A DNA stretch of 64,000 nucleotides from Takakia lepidozioides (GCA_030704615.1 CM060731.1:51150001-51214000); one strand, 5' to 3'. Counted from the stretch's first letter, positions 1 through 12,287 are shown. A program made the numbers and translations. Notes: generated by a model from the sequence alone, not told the origin.

Positions 1-3000
1 AGTAGCCCCTCACTGACTGCCATGTCAGTAATCAGCAGTTGTTATGGACATTAAAGTAGTGGTTACTTTATACCCTAGTTTTTATTTTGAAAAAAAATGA
101 TGTGTCTACATCTCATCTCCGCCACTAGATGGACTTGGACCGTCCGATGCAACCCGGAACCTGGACAACGTCGCGACAGGTCTCTCATTTTTTCTCTACT
201 CACACACACAGTCTCTCGCGTTTTTTGCATAAATCGCTTTTACACATTGCTAAGTGCCTCTCGCGATTGTTTTCCGAGTTCCTACTTTAGAGATAAATAA
301 TGCGCCTCGCGAAAAACCCGTTATGTGTGGAATGGCCCATTGCGAAGAAGTAGTCGTTTGAGTACAAATACTCATGTTCACATGGGTGTGGGAAAAAAAG
401 AGTCGAGCGACTGGGAGAGGAACTCGAAGGAGGATAATACTGCGACTCGTAGTGCAGATTACTCACCAGAGATCTTGACCAGGTCCAAGTGCAAACTTAT
501 TAACTAGATATTATTTAGTTAGTTTCACACTAACAGTGAAACTTGACATAGTGTTTATGTGTTTGGTTTTTAAGTATTAAGGATAAGAGAATTTTTCTCT
601 CATATGGCGAAATTATCGCCAATTTTTTTCATGTTCTAAAGTTTTGAGGCTAGTGGATTATCCCCCGAGAGGGTCATAGGCCCACCGTGGAATCACGAAA
701 CTAACTAAAAAGAGCAATAACTAAGAGTAAGGGCTGCCCAAAAAGGCAGCCACCCAATCTATAAGTGGGACGATCTTAGGGGTATGGTCAAAGGTCAAGA
801 AAGCGTTTTTTAGTGGGATACTTGACGTCACCATCACGGCCAACTGCCGCAAGACCCGCATTATAGTACGACAGAAAATGATAGTGGCCTACTGGATAAT
901 AGCGTCTAGCGGCCATATCCGTGAGCTCAAATCGTAAAGAGTTGACTGGGCGGTTAATGTTGGACGGCCGCATTTCACGCTTTATTTTGCGGTCACGGAC
1001 CGCTGGCCTAGAAGCGTCGCACCACTTGGCGCCACCATGCCTCTCCGATTGACCTGAGGATTTACAGGCACTTACGGAGCACCTAATCATAATTTATTAC
1101 CAATTTTTGGGATTTATGGTTAATGTTAGCAGCGGCACCGAAATACAAGGCCTATGGCACTTGTGGCGACCGATTTAAGTGATTTCTATGTATGTCATTG
1201 GATGAAATGACTCAAATTCGTCCTGGGGGTTTTGGATGTTAACCGCCACTTAGTGGTCAAAGAGGATGAGGAAGAACCTTAACTTGATGAGACTAAATAC
1301 AAATCCAATTTGTAAAACTAGTAGAGATTATCTTTGCAAATGAAACATATAGCATTAATTTGTAACCACATATCAATGCAATCCTTATGAAAACTATGCT
1401 TGCAGAATGACAGTTGTCGAAAAAAATCCCCATATGCAAGAGCTCCAAAGTAAATAGAACATGTTTGCTCTTCCCTTCCGACGGGAAGAACCTCGCAAAC
1501 TAGAGAGAGATATGATAAAAAAACTACTAAAGTGCAATAAACAAATATTTAGATGAAACTCATTCGGGAAACCGGTCAGTTTGTGGTTGACTTTATCTTG
1601 TACATTGTGTCATTGGCTATTGCGTCATGATTGACTCTATTTTATTGCGTATAAAATTTCATAATATGTTATGTATAGATACCTTGGGTTTGCACATAAT
1701 TTCACTATATACGTTGAATCATTTTTTGTGCTTCTCATGGTCTTTGTTGCTCCTCACTATGAAAGAGAAACCACCATAAGTGTCCAAAGTTGTGTTCTTC
1801 TGTAAGCAAAAACTGTCGCTTTCTGGATTTGAGGATAGATAGAGTCAACCGCAAACTTGATTTTATTATGTCTAGGATGAGACTAAATACGAATCCGACC
1901 CTAAGAAACTATTAGTAGTTGTTAGGGAATTGTGCAATACCAGAACTACACTGCACCCATTATGGAAGGTACACTGCGTTAGAGATACTGGTTCGAACAA
2001 GTTGCGGCCATTGGACTCGTTGATGATTCCATCTAATCTTCTAGATCAACTCCAACATAATTTGCGCAACCCTAACCCAATTTGTCGTGAATTTATCATC
2101 CATCCATAAATTCATCAATATATTGGAGATGAAGATGGTGCAATCAGGCGCCCAGTGCATATTGTCTGCCTCGTGCTGCAGTGAATCGTTGTTCTACGAT
2201 CTTGGAGATTCAGAAGACATGTACTTTTCTATAACTCTCCCTGGATTTCGTTTACTTGTTGCGCATGAACAGTGCCGTGCATTTATCTAGATGCAGATGC
2301 AGCACCTATGGCCCACTACATCATGATGAATTCGAGAGCGTGCATTTGCACTTTTATAATTTAAAATTCAATATTCATGGTCTTGTTGTTCTTAAAGACT
2401 AGTTCCATTAACCTCTCAGTAATATGTGAGTTCGCACCTTCTCTTCATTAATAGTGCTCAATCCAAATAATGCGTAGTGCACTACACATGCATTGCATTT
2501 CGTTTCTGGGTGCGGATCAAAACTAACGTGATCTTCCATGATGCCTTCTTCAGGATAACAAGTGAAAATAGACCATTGGAAAACATCCCAAGCAGACTTG
2601 GGGTTGCATACCTCAGGATTCCCATGAATATGGGGATAGGGACGACAAAAGAAGATGGATATGCATCACAAAAAGATCCACTGATACCAGATGTAGCAGA
2701 ATTTTTTCCAAAAATGCTGCCATTGTCCGTCATAAGCCGCTCTTGTCCGTTATTTGCGACTGCTAAATTTGACAGTTGCATCAATTCTTTTAAAATAATA
2801 AAAATTCAAATACCGCAGCTTATCAAAAAATACTAAATATTCAAGCGACCCCAAATATTTAACGGTTGCAAATAATTAAGATAATTTTAATAGCTGCGAC
2901 TGCCAAATTTTGGCAGTCATACTAATTAAAAATTCAAAAAATTGAAAGGACCGCCAAAACTCGAAGGTCGTAGTTAATTTATTAGTTTTAAAATTATATA

Positions 3001-4510
3001 ATTGAGAAAGAATTAGTGCTAGTTAGATCCACGTGTGCAGTCCATAGTCCACTTGGACTGCCACCTTAATATATACGGTAAAAATATTATGAGTAAAAAT
3101 TAAACGTAAATTTTTTTTATAAGTCCATGGCATAGCAAATTGCACCAAATGCATAAATTGCACAAAATAGCATATGAAATTGCACTAGATGATAGTTACA
3201 CAAATGAAATGTAGGTCTCTAACACATCAGCGACGAGCGTCATATAATCTCTCAATATTTTAAACTTTATACTTCAAAGTTAATCTTGATAATACATAAG
3301 GACAGTTTTGACGATAATATGACAATATGTCAGGACATCTCAATTGTTCTAAAATTACTATATAAGTTTGAAATCGCAAGCTTTGGCATAAATTATTTAA
3401 TTTATCTTTTTGGAATAAAATCAAAACTTCTAGGCTCTAACGGGACCGTCATTTTGATGGTCATCCTTTTGTTGGATGGAAAAAAATTAGGGAAGCGGGG
3501 CTGATAGTTCCAAAAAAAATTACTATTCATTTAATTATTTGATAAAATTGAGATCACCAGAGCTGGCGGTCCCATTTTTTCTTTTGATGTAAACTTATAT
3601 GATAAATCGGGATCGCCAAAGCTAAGATCGTCGGCTTAGGCATGCCCCGTTTTATCTTTAATTTGTTCATGATAAAGTATTCAATCTATTTTTTCCTTCT
3701 GCTGTAATCAATTAAGAGAGCCTCATTCTAGGCGACCTTGTCAAAAATTACGGAAGATGTACAAAAATGTTGAAAGAAGCTAAGCAAGATCATGAGATAC
3801 TAGAAAACTGTAAGACATTGTGAAACACTCTGAAAGACAACAACAGAGTGGAAGACGGTGAAAAACTATAGAAGTTCACATACAGAGAATGTGTGAAGTT
3901 AACATACCTATATACTCTTAAGATAATACTATTAAATAAATATATAAATCAAATTTTTTATTTATAATATAATAAGTAGTGGTTGCAAATATTTATGAAG
4001 ACTAATTATTAATCACACCAACCACATGTAGCATTCATTACTACAAACTGACCGAATATGTAGAAACTAACAAAATATATAGGTTATCATTGTTTATTAC
4101 AAATGAAACAAAATTCTAGTAATGTTGGTTACATTAATGATGACAGTCACCAACTCCATTATTTACTAGGATTCATAATAAACATGTCTATCGACTTCAC
4201 TTATTAATTTAAAATTGTAGTCAGTAATAGTTATGAAGAGTTATGGAAGTTGAATATTAATCACATACCCATAACGAATAGCATTCATTACAAAAACCTC
4301 ATACAGGGTTGCCATTATTTATTATGAATTTAAAAAAAACTATTTATAAAAAATATCATCAGTTATGTACCGACAAAATTTGTAGGTTGTCACCATCTAT
4401 TACAATTAAGAAAAACTTTATTCTCGGTAAACGTTCATACAGCTATTTGTAATGCACCGACATCCATTTTTAAATAAACCTTCATGAGTTAGTACCTATA
4501 TAAAAAGTTT
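1..4510. other. AT-rich non-coding stretch
   Basis: No supportable gene was seen on either strand. Open frames here are short, overlap each other on both strands and show no recognisable motif. From about 2750 to 4500 the sequence becomes very AT-rich, with loosely repeated phrases; for example the string TAGCATTCATTAC occurs near 4029 and again near 4272, suggesting degraded tandem or transposon DNA. Confidence 0.5.
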
Positions 4511-4514
4511 GTAA

Positions 4515-6170
4515 AAATAAAAAATATATAAATTGCTATTTATATATGTCCTAAGGACTCCTTAGAAACGCTCGAAAGACTCCTTAGAGCAAAAAAATAA
4601 AAAATAATAATTACTATTTATATTCGCCCTAAGGAATCCTTAGAGCCACTCTAAAAATTTCTTAGAATGAAAAAATAAATATATGTACATTGCTATTTAC
4701 ATTCGACTTAAGGACTCCTTAGAGCGAGAAATAGAAAAATATAAATTACTATTTATATTCGCCCTATGGAGTCTTTAAAGCGACTCTAAGAACTCCTTAG
4801 AGAAGGAAAATAGAAAAATATAAATTATTATTTATATTCGCCCTAATGACTCTTTAGAGCGGGAAAATGGGAAAATGTAAATTACTATTTATATTCACCC
4901 TACAGACTCCTTAGAGTCACTCTAAGAATTTCCTAGAACAAAATATATATATATATATATAGATAAATTATTATTTATATTTTCCCTAAAGACTCCTTAG
5001 AGCCACTCTACAGACTCCTGAGAGCGAGAAAATAGAAAAATATAAATTATTATTTACATTTGCCCTAAAGACTCCTTAGAGCAAAAAATAGAAAACTATA
5101 AATTACTATTTATATTTGCTCTTAGGACTCCTTAGGGCCGCTCTAAGGATTTCTTAGAGCAAATAAATAAATAAATAAAAATTGTTATTTATTTCTGTCC
5201 TAAGGATTTATATCCGCATTTGGGCGAATATAAGTAGCATTTTATATTTTTCTATTTTTTTACTCTAAGGAAAATTATGTAATAATTATAATTATAATAC
5301 TATTATATAATTATAATACTATTATGTATTATTATATTATTATTATTATATTATATAATACTTATTGTGTAATAATAATTATGTTATATATAATATTATG
5401 CGAATAATATTATATATTTAATATGATATACCAATTCAATCTAATGATGCAATAAGAAATCCTTAGAATGAATCTAAGAAACTCTTAGAGTGAATGTGTG
5501 TTTTTCTTTAATCACTCTAAAACATCCTTAGAGCGGCTTAGAGCGGCTCTAAGGGATCCTTAGAGCAAATGCAAATAGCATAGTTTATTCTGTTTTCTTG
5601 CTCTAAGTAATGCTTAGATCAAATGTGAATAGCCATTTAAATTTTTTTGTTTTCCCACTCTAATAAATCCTTAGAGTGGCTCTAAAGGATCCTTGGAGCA
5701 AATACAAATAGCAATTTAGCTTTTTCTGTTTCCCCGCTCTGAAAAATCCTTAGAGCGGCTCTAGTAAGGGATCCTTAGAGCGAATCTTTTTCTGTTTTCT
5801 TATTCTAAGTAATACTTAGATCGAATGTAAATAGCAATTTAGTTTTTTCTGTTTTTCCGCTCTAAAAAATCCCTAGAGCGGCTCTTAGAGCGAATACAAA
5901 TAGCAATTTAGCTTTTTCTGTTTTCCGTTGTATGAAATCCTTAGAGTGGCTTATAGCGGCTTTAAGGGATCCTTAGAACGAACATAAATAGCAATTAGCT
6001 TTTTCTAATTTCCCAATCTAACAAATCCTTACATTGGCTCTAACTTAAGATAACTTGGGATCCTTCTAATAAATGCAAAAAAATATTAAGGTTTATCTTC
6101 TTGGTCATGGTTGACTGTTTTGTTTTCCCGCTCTATTAGAACGGCTCTAAGGGATCCTTAGAATAAATGT
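4515..6170. repeat. Inverted pair of satellite-like arrays around an AT-rich core
   Basis: About 4515-5265 is a degenerate tandem array of roughly 60-70 bp units. Each unit joins a palindromic CTAAGGACTCCTTAG block to an A/T spacer with AAATTACTATTTATATTCGCC. About 5446-6170 carries the same unit in reverse complement: GGATCCTTAGAGC followed by GAATGCAAATAGCAATTTAG and TTTTTCTG. Between them, about 5270-5445 is almost pure A/T with many TTATATAATA strings. The whole 1.65 kb can therefore fold back on itself at two levels, within units and between arrays. The individual units differ by several percent or more, so this is an old or fast-diverging structure. No open frame is present. Confidence 0.75.
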
Positions 6171-6199
6171 AAAAAATATGTTATGGTTTTTTTTCTTCT

Positions 6200-7160
6200 C
6201 TTTTTTTTAAAATAAAGGGTAACACCTGGGAGCAACATCTCACAAAAAAGGCCCCTTGGTAGAGAGAGGAGAAAATAACCAGTGTTGGGCGGTTATTTGA
6301 TTTTTTTGATATCAGGCGGTTACGGATGTTTCACTTTAACTTTGTATTCATATCCTCCGGTTCCAGAGTTTTGGATCTTTTTCATTTTGATATCCTACCG
6401 GTTAACAATAAATATAAAATTTAAGCCTATGCGGTTATGGACAAATGGACTTTCTCTCTAGACGGCATCCGGCGGTTCAGTATCCGGTTATCAAACAAGT
6501 CATGGTTTGTTATAATGATGTAAAATAAACCATAATCTGACCTAAATCATATCACAGTTGAACATATTTGAGGTGTTCATCAACATTCCTTGAAGATCGC
6601 AATAAGGCCATTAGGTGCAAGATCTGCAATCGCCCTCTCTCATAAATCCTATGCCACCCTTCCTAATGAGTGGAAAGAATATGAAGGATCCACCTCATGC
6701 CACATCGTTTATGTAACCATATATTAGTAACCTCCGGTTAAAAGGGCGGATAAAAAGGTTCATAACCTGCCTCGTGTGGGCTACTAGTTCCGGATCAAAA
6801 CAAATATAAAAGAAAAACAAAACCACAGGTTCTCAACCAGATCCGGTTATTCAAGCTATTCATATCCGGCGGTTCCTAATGGAGTCAGATATTTAAATTT
6901 TTGACCTCCGGCAGATCCACATATATATATCCGGGTTGGGATCCGGGGGTTTGAGGCAGAATCAAATATCCGCCCAAAACTGAAAATAACCTCTCAGTAA
7001 CCTCGCCGTAAGGCTTTCTGATGCGAAACTGCGCAGGGAAGGGGGAGAATAGTGTACCACACCCGTCAAGTAGTAGGGTTTGACCCCAAGGTCATCCGGA
7101 TGGCACTTTACCAACTGTCTACTGACTGTTGGTTGGTTTTTCTTCTTGGTCATGGTTGAC
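6200..7160 (-). mobile_element. tRNA-derived SINE (family 1), split by a MITE
   Basis: Two separated blocks, about 6200-6279 and 6983-7160, together match the continuous copy at 34535-34770. Read on the minus strand, the head at about 7160 contains a tRNA-like promoter region, degenerate in this copy, and a B-box-like segment. The 3' end near 6200 finishes in an A/T-rich tail. The element is interrupted by a hAT-type MITE at 6280-6982. SINEs of this type are transcribed by RNA polymerase III and moved by LINE machinery (family knowledge). Nothing here indicates current activity. Confidence 0.7.
6280..6982. mobile_element. Non-autonomous hAT-type MITE, 703 bp
   Basis: The element starts CAGTGTTGGGCGG and ends in the complement of CAGTTTTGGGCGG; the similarity extends inward for about 22 bp (GGTTATTTGATT against GGATATTTGATT). 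It is flanked by a perfect 8-bp direct repeat, AAAATAAC, at 6272-6279 and 6983-6990. A CAGTG-starting TIR plus an 8-bp target duplication is the signature of hAT elements. There is no transposase frame inside, and many CCGGCGGTT/CCGGTTA strings look like subterminal transposase-binding repeats. A related SINE copy at 34.6 kb shows the site without the insertion. Confidence 0.88.
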
Positions 7161-7360
7161 TGTTGAGGCCGTATGGCACCCTTTGGGATTTAACTCTTTT
7201 TCCCCCTTTAATAATTCACCTATCAACAATTTAGTTATTTGGTTTAAAAAATGTGACCTTTTGGCTAAAATATATTAGGGTTTAGCCAGAACTTGTCGAC
7301 GCGGCCTTCTGTCTTGCTGAGAAGAAAAACTTGGCACTTAGCTGGCATCCTAATAATCGC

Positions 7361-9472
7361 ATGATGCAATGCACTTGGGCAGGCAGACAGGAAATGGGCA
7401 GTGGAGTGGTGCTGGGCGCTGGACCCTTGCAACTGATGGCTATCCCGGCTTCTCAGCTTGCACCAGACTTGAGACCCAAGCTGCCACAGGAGGGATTTTG
7501 GGTTGAGAATTGGTGGAACCCTCCTTGGGTGGAAGGGTTTTTTGAACCATGCAGCATGGGAGTGTTGGATCAAACACAGGTAAGTGGTAGCACCCCCACC
7601 GTCACCAGTGCCATTGAAAGAGGAGTAAGAGAGCAAGTGAAGAAGAACTCTTGTGGCAGCTATGGGGATGTGAGGACACTGTGCCAGGCAGGACAAGTGA
7701 AAGAGGCGGTGCACATTTTGAAGCAATCAGACATTCGGGCGGACTCCAATACTTACGTCTGTATCTTGCACGAGTGCACCAACATGAAAGGCCTGGCAGA
7801 GGGGAAGCAGGTGCACGCACACATGGTTGGAAGTGGATTCAAACCAAACCTGTTTCTACTCAATACCCTTGTCAACATGTATGCCAAGTGCGGGAGCGTG
7901 GTGGATGCACGCCAAGTATTTGACAAAATGCCTGAACGAAATGCATTTACGTGGACTATAATGATAGCAGGATATGCCAACCATGGGTGTGCTAGGGAGG
8001 CTTTTGAGATCTACGAGCATATGCAACGAGAAGGGGTGGCGCCTGATAGGGTCACCTTCATTTGTGTTCTCAATGCCTGTGCCAGTCTTGGAGCACTGGA
8101 AAAGGGCAGAAAGGTCCATCGTGACATCCTAAGAACTGGAATTGCGTCATATATAAATTTGGAGAATGCCCTTGTTGATATGTATGCCAAGTGTGGAAGC
8201 ATGAAGGATGCACGCCAAGTGTTTGGCAATATGGCTAGAAAAAATGTGGTCTCATGGAGTGCGATCATCGCAGGTTATGCTCAGCATGGGTGTGGGCGGG
8301 AGGCTTTCGAGATTTATGACCAAATGCAACTTGGGGGGGTGATGCCCAATGAAGTGACGTTCATTTGCGTTTTGAACGCCTGTGCCAGCCTAGGAGCCGT
8401 GGAAAGGGGCAAAGGTGTCCATGCCGACATCATAAAAGCTGGACTTGCATCATATGTAAACTTGGAGAATACCCTCGTCACCATGTATGCCAAATGCGGG
8501 AGCGTAATGGATGCTCGGCAATTGTTCGACAATATGACTGAGAGAAATGTGGTAACATGGAATGCCATGATCGGAGGATACTCTCAGCATGGGTGTGGTA
8601 GGGAGGTCGTCCAACTATTTGAGCAGATGGTACAGGAGGGCTTGAAGCCCAATGGTATAACCTTCATATCTCTTCTCTCTGCATGCAGCCATGCGGGTCT
8701 AGTGGATGAAGGCCTTCATTACTTTGATTCCATAAGCCAGATTCATGGGCTTGCTCCAACTGTGGAGCATTTTGGCTGCATGGTGGACTCGCTTGGCCGG
8801 TCAGGCCAATTGGATGATGCAGAAGACTTTATCAAAAACATGCCAATCAAACCAGACACTTCTGTGTGGAGGGCCTTGCTAGGTGCCTGCAGAGTTCATT
8901 GTGATGTGGAGGTTGCAGAACGTGCAACTAAAAGCATTGTGGAAAGTGATCCACAGCAAGCTTCAGCTTATGTGCTGCTGTCGAACATCTATGCTGCAGC
9001 CGGCAGGTGGGAAGATAAAGCAAAGGTGAGAAAATTGATGGAGAGCAGGGGTATCATTAAGGATGCAGGTCACAGCTTCATTGAGGCTAACAACCTGGTG
9101 CATACATTTGTGGGATGGGATGAATCGCATCCACGAATTAAGGAAATCCATGCCGAGCTGAAGAGATTGTCTGGTCTGATGAAGGAGGCAGGCTATGTTC
9201 CTGACACACGATATGTATTGCATGATTTGGAGGAGGAGGAAAAGGAATTCTCTCTTTGCCATCACAGTGAGAGGCTGGCTATTGCTTTTGGGCTCATCAG
9301 CACCCACCCTCAGACACCTATTCGCATCTTCAAGAACCTTCGTGTGTGTGGTGACTGCCACACAGCCACCAAGTTCATCTCGAAGATTGTTGGGCGAGCA
9401 ATAGTTGTGCGTGATGCCAACCGCTTTCACCACTTCCAAGATGGGGTTTGTTCTTGTGGGGATTACTGGTGA
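7361..9472 (+). CDS. PLS-class pentatricopeptide repeat protein with DYW domain
   Basis: An intronless frame of 703 codons from ATG 7361 to TGA 9470-9472. The frame stays open upstream to 7331 without an earlier ATG. The first ~95 residues are unrecognised and could include an organelle transit peptide. Tandem P-L-S repeats run from about residue 100 to 450, with motifs such as NMYAKCGSVVDARQVFDKMP and TFICVLNACASLGA. E/E+ motifs follow, then a full C-terminal DYW domain. The cytidine-deaminase-like zinc and active-site residues are present: HSE in CHHSERLA, the CGDCH motif, and the terminal CSCGDYW. Proteins of this class bind organelle RNA sequence-specifically and carry out C-to-U editing in plastids or mitochondria. 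Two consecutive PLS triplets are very similar at DNA level about 303 bp apart. The target RNA and organelle cannot be read from the sequence by eye. Confidence 0.95.
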   Translation: MMQCTWAGRQEMGSGVVLGAGPLQLMAIPASQLAPDLRPKLPQEGFWVENWWNPPWVEGFFEPCSMGVLDQTQVSGSTPTVTSAIERGVREQVKKNSCGSYGDVRTLCQAGQVKEAVHILKQSDIRADSNTYVCILHECTNMKGLAEGKQVHAHMVGSGFKPNLFLLNTLVNMYAKCGSVVDARQVFDKMPERNAFTWTIMIAGYANHGCAREAFEIYEHMQREGVAPDRVTFICVLNACASLGALEKGRKVHRDILRTGIASYINLENALVDMYAKCGSMKDARQVFGNMARKNVVSWSAIIAGYAQHGCGREAFEIYDQMQLGGVMPNEVTFICVLNACASLGAVERGKGVHADIIKAGLASYVNLENTLVTMYAKCGSVMDARQLFDNMTERNVVTWNAMIGGYSQHGCGREVVQLFEQMVQEGLKPNGITFISLLSACSHAGLVDEGLHYFDSISQIHGLAPTVEHFGCMVDSLGRSGQLDDAEDFIKNMPIKPDTSVWRALLGACRVHCDVEVAERATKSIVESDPQQASAYVLLSNIYAAAGRWEDKAKVRKLMESRGIIKDAGHSFIEANNLVHTFVGWDESHPRIKEIHAELKRLSGLMKEAGYVPDTRYVLHDLEEEEKEFSLCHHSERLAIAFGLISTHPQTPIRIFKNLRVCGDCHTATKFISKIVGRAIVVRDANRFHHFQDGVCSCGDYW

Positions 9473-10569
9473 AACAAGCAATGTGCATGAAAGCTCCCTT
9501 CTATTGAAGTCAACTTTCAAGGAGGTAAGTTTGGGTTGGTTACCAAGAGGAAGTTCAAAATCCTGGAAGAAGAATGCCACCGGCTCAAGCCAGCAAACCT
9601 TATGGTTCCATTTGGGGCTGCTGCCCTATGGCCACTTTCTGATCTGGGTTATATATGATCTGGGTTCTTACCCCCTACTCTGGCCCTGGATATTAGATCT
9701 CCTGAGGTACTCACAGGCAAAGGCCCTGCTGAGTACTGAGTGGACCGTGGTGCATATCCTCCAAAAATAGTCCACTTCCAAGAGCCTTGAGCTAAATAAG
9801 GATTTAGTACTGTGTGGCCAAAGTGATCTAACCTCTTGAAGCTTTAGATATTGACTGCATGGCAGTCTACCTCGGAATGTAGAACCTTGATGCGCTGAAA
9901 GAACGCACCAAATTGTCTTCGATGACTGCTCTTGGGTTATAAGTGTGTCAACCCATACACTTCAGCCAAGTGCGTAAGGTGAGCTGCAAATGTCAACTCG
10001 ATTTAACAAAATTGATCAGCTATTTAGGCAATAGTACAATTGAAAAATCTGTGACTGCCATTGGATAAACCCAATCATGCCATAGCAATTTTTGGGTTTG
10101 GTGTCTCCACCCCTGGTGTATGGAAACCTTAAGCGACTTGCAAGGATTACTACCCTGGAGGCTTGTCACCACTATGGATTGATAGCCAACTTCGACAGAA
10201 CCGCATGAGGTACAAGTATCCTATTACTCCCACCACCCTTTCACATTCGATACGAGATTGGCATCAACACTACAAGTGGATTCGTAGGCAAGGTGACTGG
10301 AATTGATGTTTACAGGCATGCAAGAAGCTGGAGTGCTTTGATCTGTCAGGTTGTGAGATCCTCTTGTGAGATGCTCTTATCCTCTTGTTTTGGCGCCATC
10401 CATCTATGCAAGATGAAGGTCAGTTTCTTCTTATCCTTCTTTAAATGATTTCTCAGGAAGAGCATTCGAGAGCCCTGCTGTCCATGGATCCAAGCTTGTG
10501 CTGCTACCAGTTTGTTTCTCTTACTCAGAACTGGAGAATGACTGCTTTTGACTTGGTTTTCTGATCCAG
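9473..10569. other. 3' flank of the PPR gene, non-coding
   Basis: Downstream flank with no recognisable gene. A short frame overlaps the PPR 3' end but has no motif and is an out-of-frame shadow. No repeat boundary was identified. Confidence 0.4.
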
Positions 10570-10668
10570 CAGTCTGGGGGAGAACATACCACACCCAACA
10601 AGGTAGCAGGATTTGAACCCAGAATCACCTGGGTGGCACTCAGTGCTGAGCTACCGACTGGTTGTAAT
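10570..10668 (-). mobile_element. tRNA-like head of SINE family 1
   Basis: On the minus strand this reads as a tRNA-like segment with an A-box-like GGTAGCTCAGCACTGAG and a canonical B-box GGTTCAAATCC, followed by GTGTGGTATGTTCTCCCC, which is shared with the copies at 6.2-7.2 kb and 34.5 kb. It does not fold as a complete functional tRNA. The adjacent body to the left (10340-10570) is not obviously similar to the other two copies, so the element may be truncated or belong to a subfamily. Confidence 0.65.
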
Positions 10669-12287
10669 GTGGTAACCAGAGTTTTTACCAGAGGATGAAG
10701 GAAGACTAGGGCTTCGCGTTGCTCCGCACTACTAGCGACGAATTCTGAGAACTACATTCAATTTTCACAAAAAGGACGGGGTCATCCCCGTGTTTCATTG
10801 TTTCGCGCAAGAAGAGTGGCAGAGTGTTGCCGAAGCTATCATGTCACATCTCAGCATTTCCTTCTTTGATTATATTTCCGTGGTTTGTGGTGGATTTTCG
10901 AACCTGTAATCCATACAAGCAAGATGCCACAAAGTGGAGAAATGCTACGCAGGCAAGAAGAGCCTTATCGCAACAAAGGTGTAGGCTTAGCTAACAGCAC
11001 TATCTTGAAGCCGAAGCCACCTCTGGAGCCACATCAAATCAAAACTACATAAGAAGAAGGAGCAACTTGGATAACATGATGAAGAGAAAAAGATCCGGAT
11101 CTGAAAAACAGAGCAAAGGATGGCGGATCTTGATTCCTCCATAAGCACCAACGGGGCGTTAAATCAGTTCTTGGATACATGTATTTCAGCTGCATTGTGT
11201 TGAGTGTAACTTACAGCTTGGCCCAAAGGCTTACATACTGATGTGCATGGTCCTTTCATGGAATAGGTAGCAAGACGGCTGAAGAAAACACAAATCCAAG
11301 AGTTGATTATGTGCAACACTAATGCGACGTGGTGGACAACATGCTCATACATTTGAAACCTACACAAAACTAGGCAACTTCAGGTCAACCATTCACACAC
11401 ACTTGATGCTTCTTTTGAAGTAGAGATGGATGTTGAATGATTGACAATTTGCACATCCACATAGATGGATCCAAATGATAGATCCCTCAGAGGTCATTGC
11501 AAGGGAGATTGTTGAAAACCTTTGCACAAACTTACAGCCAGACATAGAAAGGCTCAACTTGCTTATTTCGAATCATGGGCATGTGCATGGTATGAGATGG
11601 TAGGTTCAATAAGCAAGTCGACAAGCTCACAAAGAGATAAGCAACCTACTATAAGTAAGGATGTGATTTCTATGTAATTGAGCTGCATTAATGGAAATCC
11701 ATTTATGAGGATAGCATTGCTATAGATTGTAACTGTGCTGTGTCAACAAAACATGTCTATTCTCTCCCTCCATTTGGAACTACAAGTGGGAGGATGCATT
11801 CGCCATGAAAAGGCTTCATCCCTGGAAGATGGTGCACACTCCCATATGCTCAGTGGCTCCATCCACCATGACCACTTTGACTCTGCCTGCCGTGCCTTTT
11901 CTCATGCAGGCCGGCCTGATTTGTCAGAGCGGCTGCTCAAACAGCTCATGCTCATGCAGTACGGACTCTCATACCATGTTTGTTGATGGTCCAAAACTCG
12001 TTGCACACATTGGCAGCTCTGTAAATTGTTTCTTATTCACTTCCTGAGTGTTGAACTGTGCCTTCTGCAGCCACTTGCAATAGCATGTAGCTCTCACCAA
12101 CAGTCAAAAGTCCCTGTGGACTGGGGAGGAAGCGGGTGAAAGATAAGATATCTAAGGATGCAGCACAAATGTGCAGGTCGCTGGCATTGGAAGTCCTCAT
12201 GCAGGCTGCTTCAAAAGACAATGCACCAGAGAAGGAACAGAGGAAGTACAAAGATAATTGTACCATTAATGAACAGGCAGACATCTA
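10669..12287. other. Non-coding stretch, nothing recognised
   Basis: No gene or clear repeat was identified. Small overlapping frames around 11735-12047 occur in two reading frames at once and have no motif, so they are not called. Confidence 0.4.

Noticed and set aside
788-1090. 100-codon minus-strand frame
   Set aside because: No recognisable domain or signal, and no supporting context.
2477-2836. Overlapping open frames on both strands, about 100-119 codons
   Set aside because: Both strands are open over the same interval, there are no motifs, and the end is AT-rich; most likely chance or an eroded repeat.
4515-6170. CRISPR-like array
   Set aside because: Repeats are degenerate and palindromic without unique spacers of constant length, and the window is plant nuclear DNA.
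8963-9580. 205-codon minus-strand frame opposite the PPR gene
   Set aside because: Antisense shadow of a strongly supported gene, without any motif of its own.
10570-10668. Functional tRNA gene
   Set aside because: A- and B-boxes are present but an acceptor stem and complete cloverleaf are not, and the segment is repeated elsewhere with the same flanks, so it is a SINE head.
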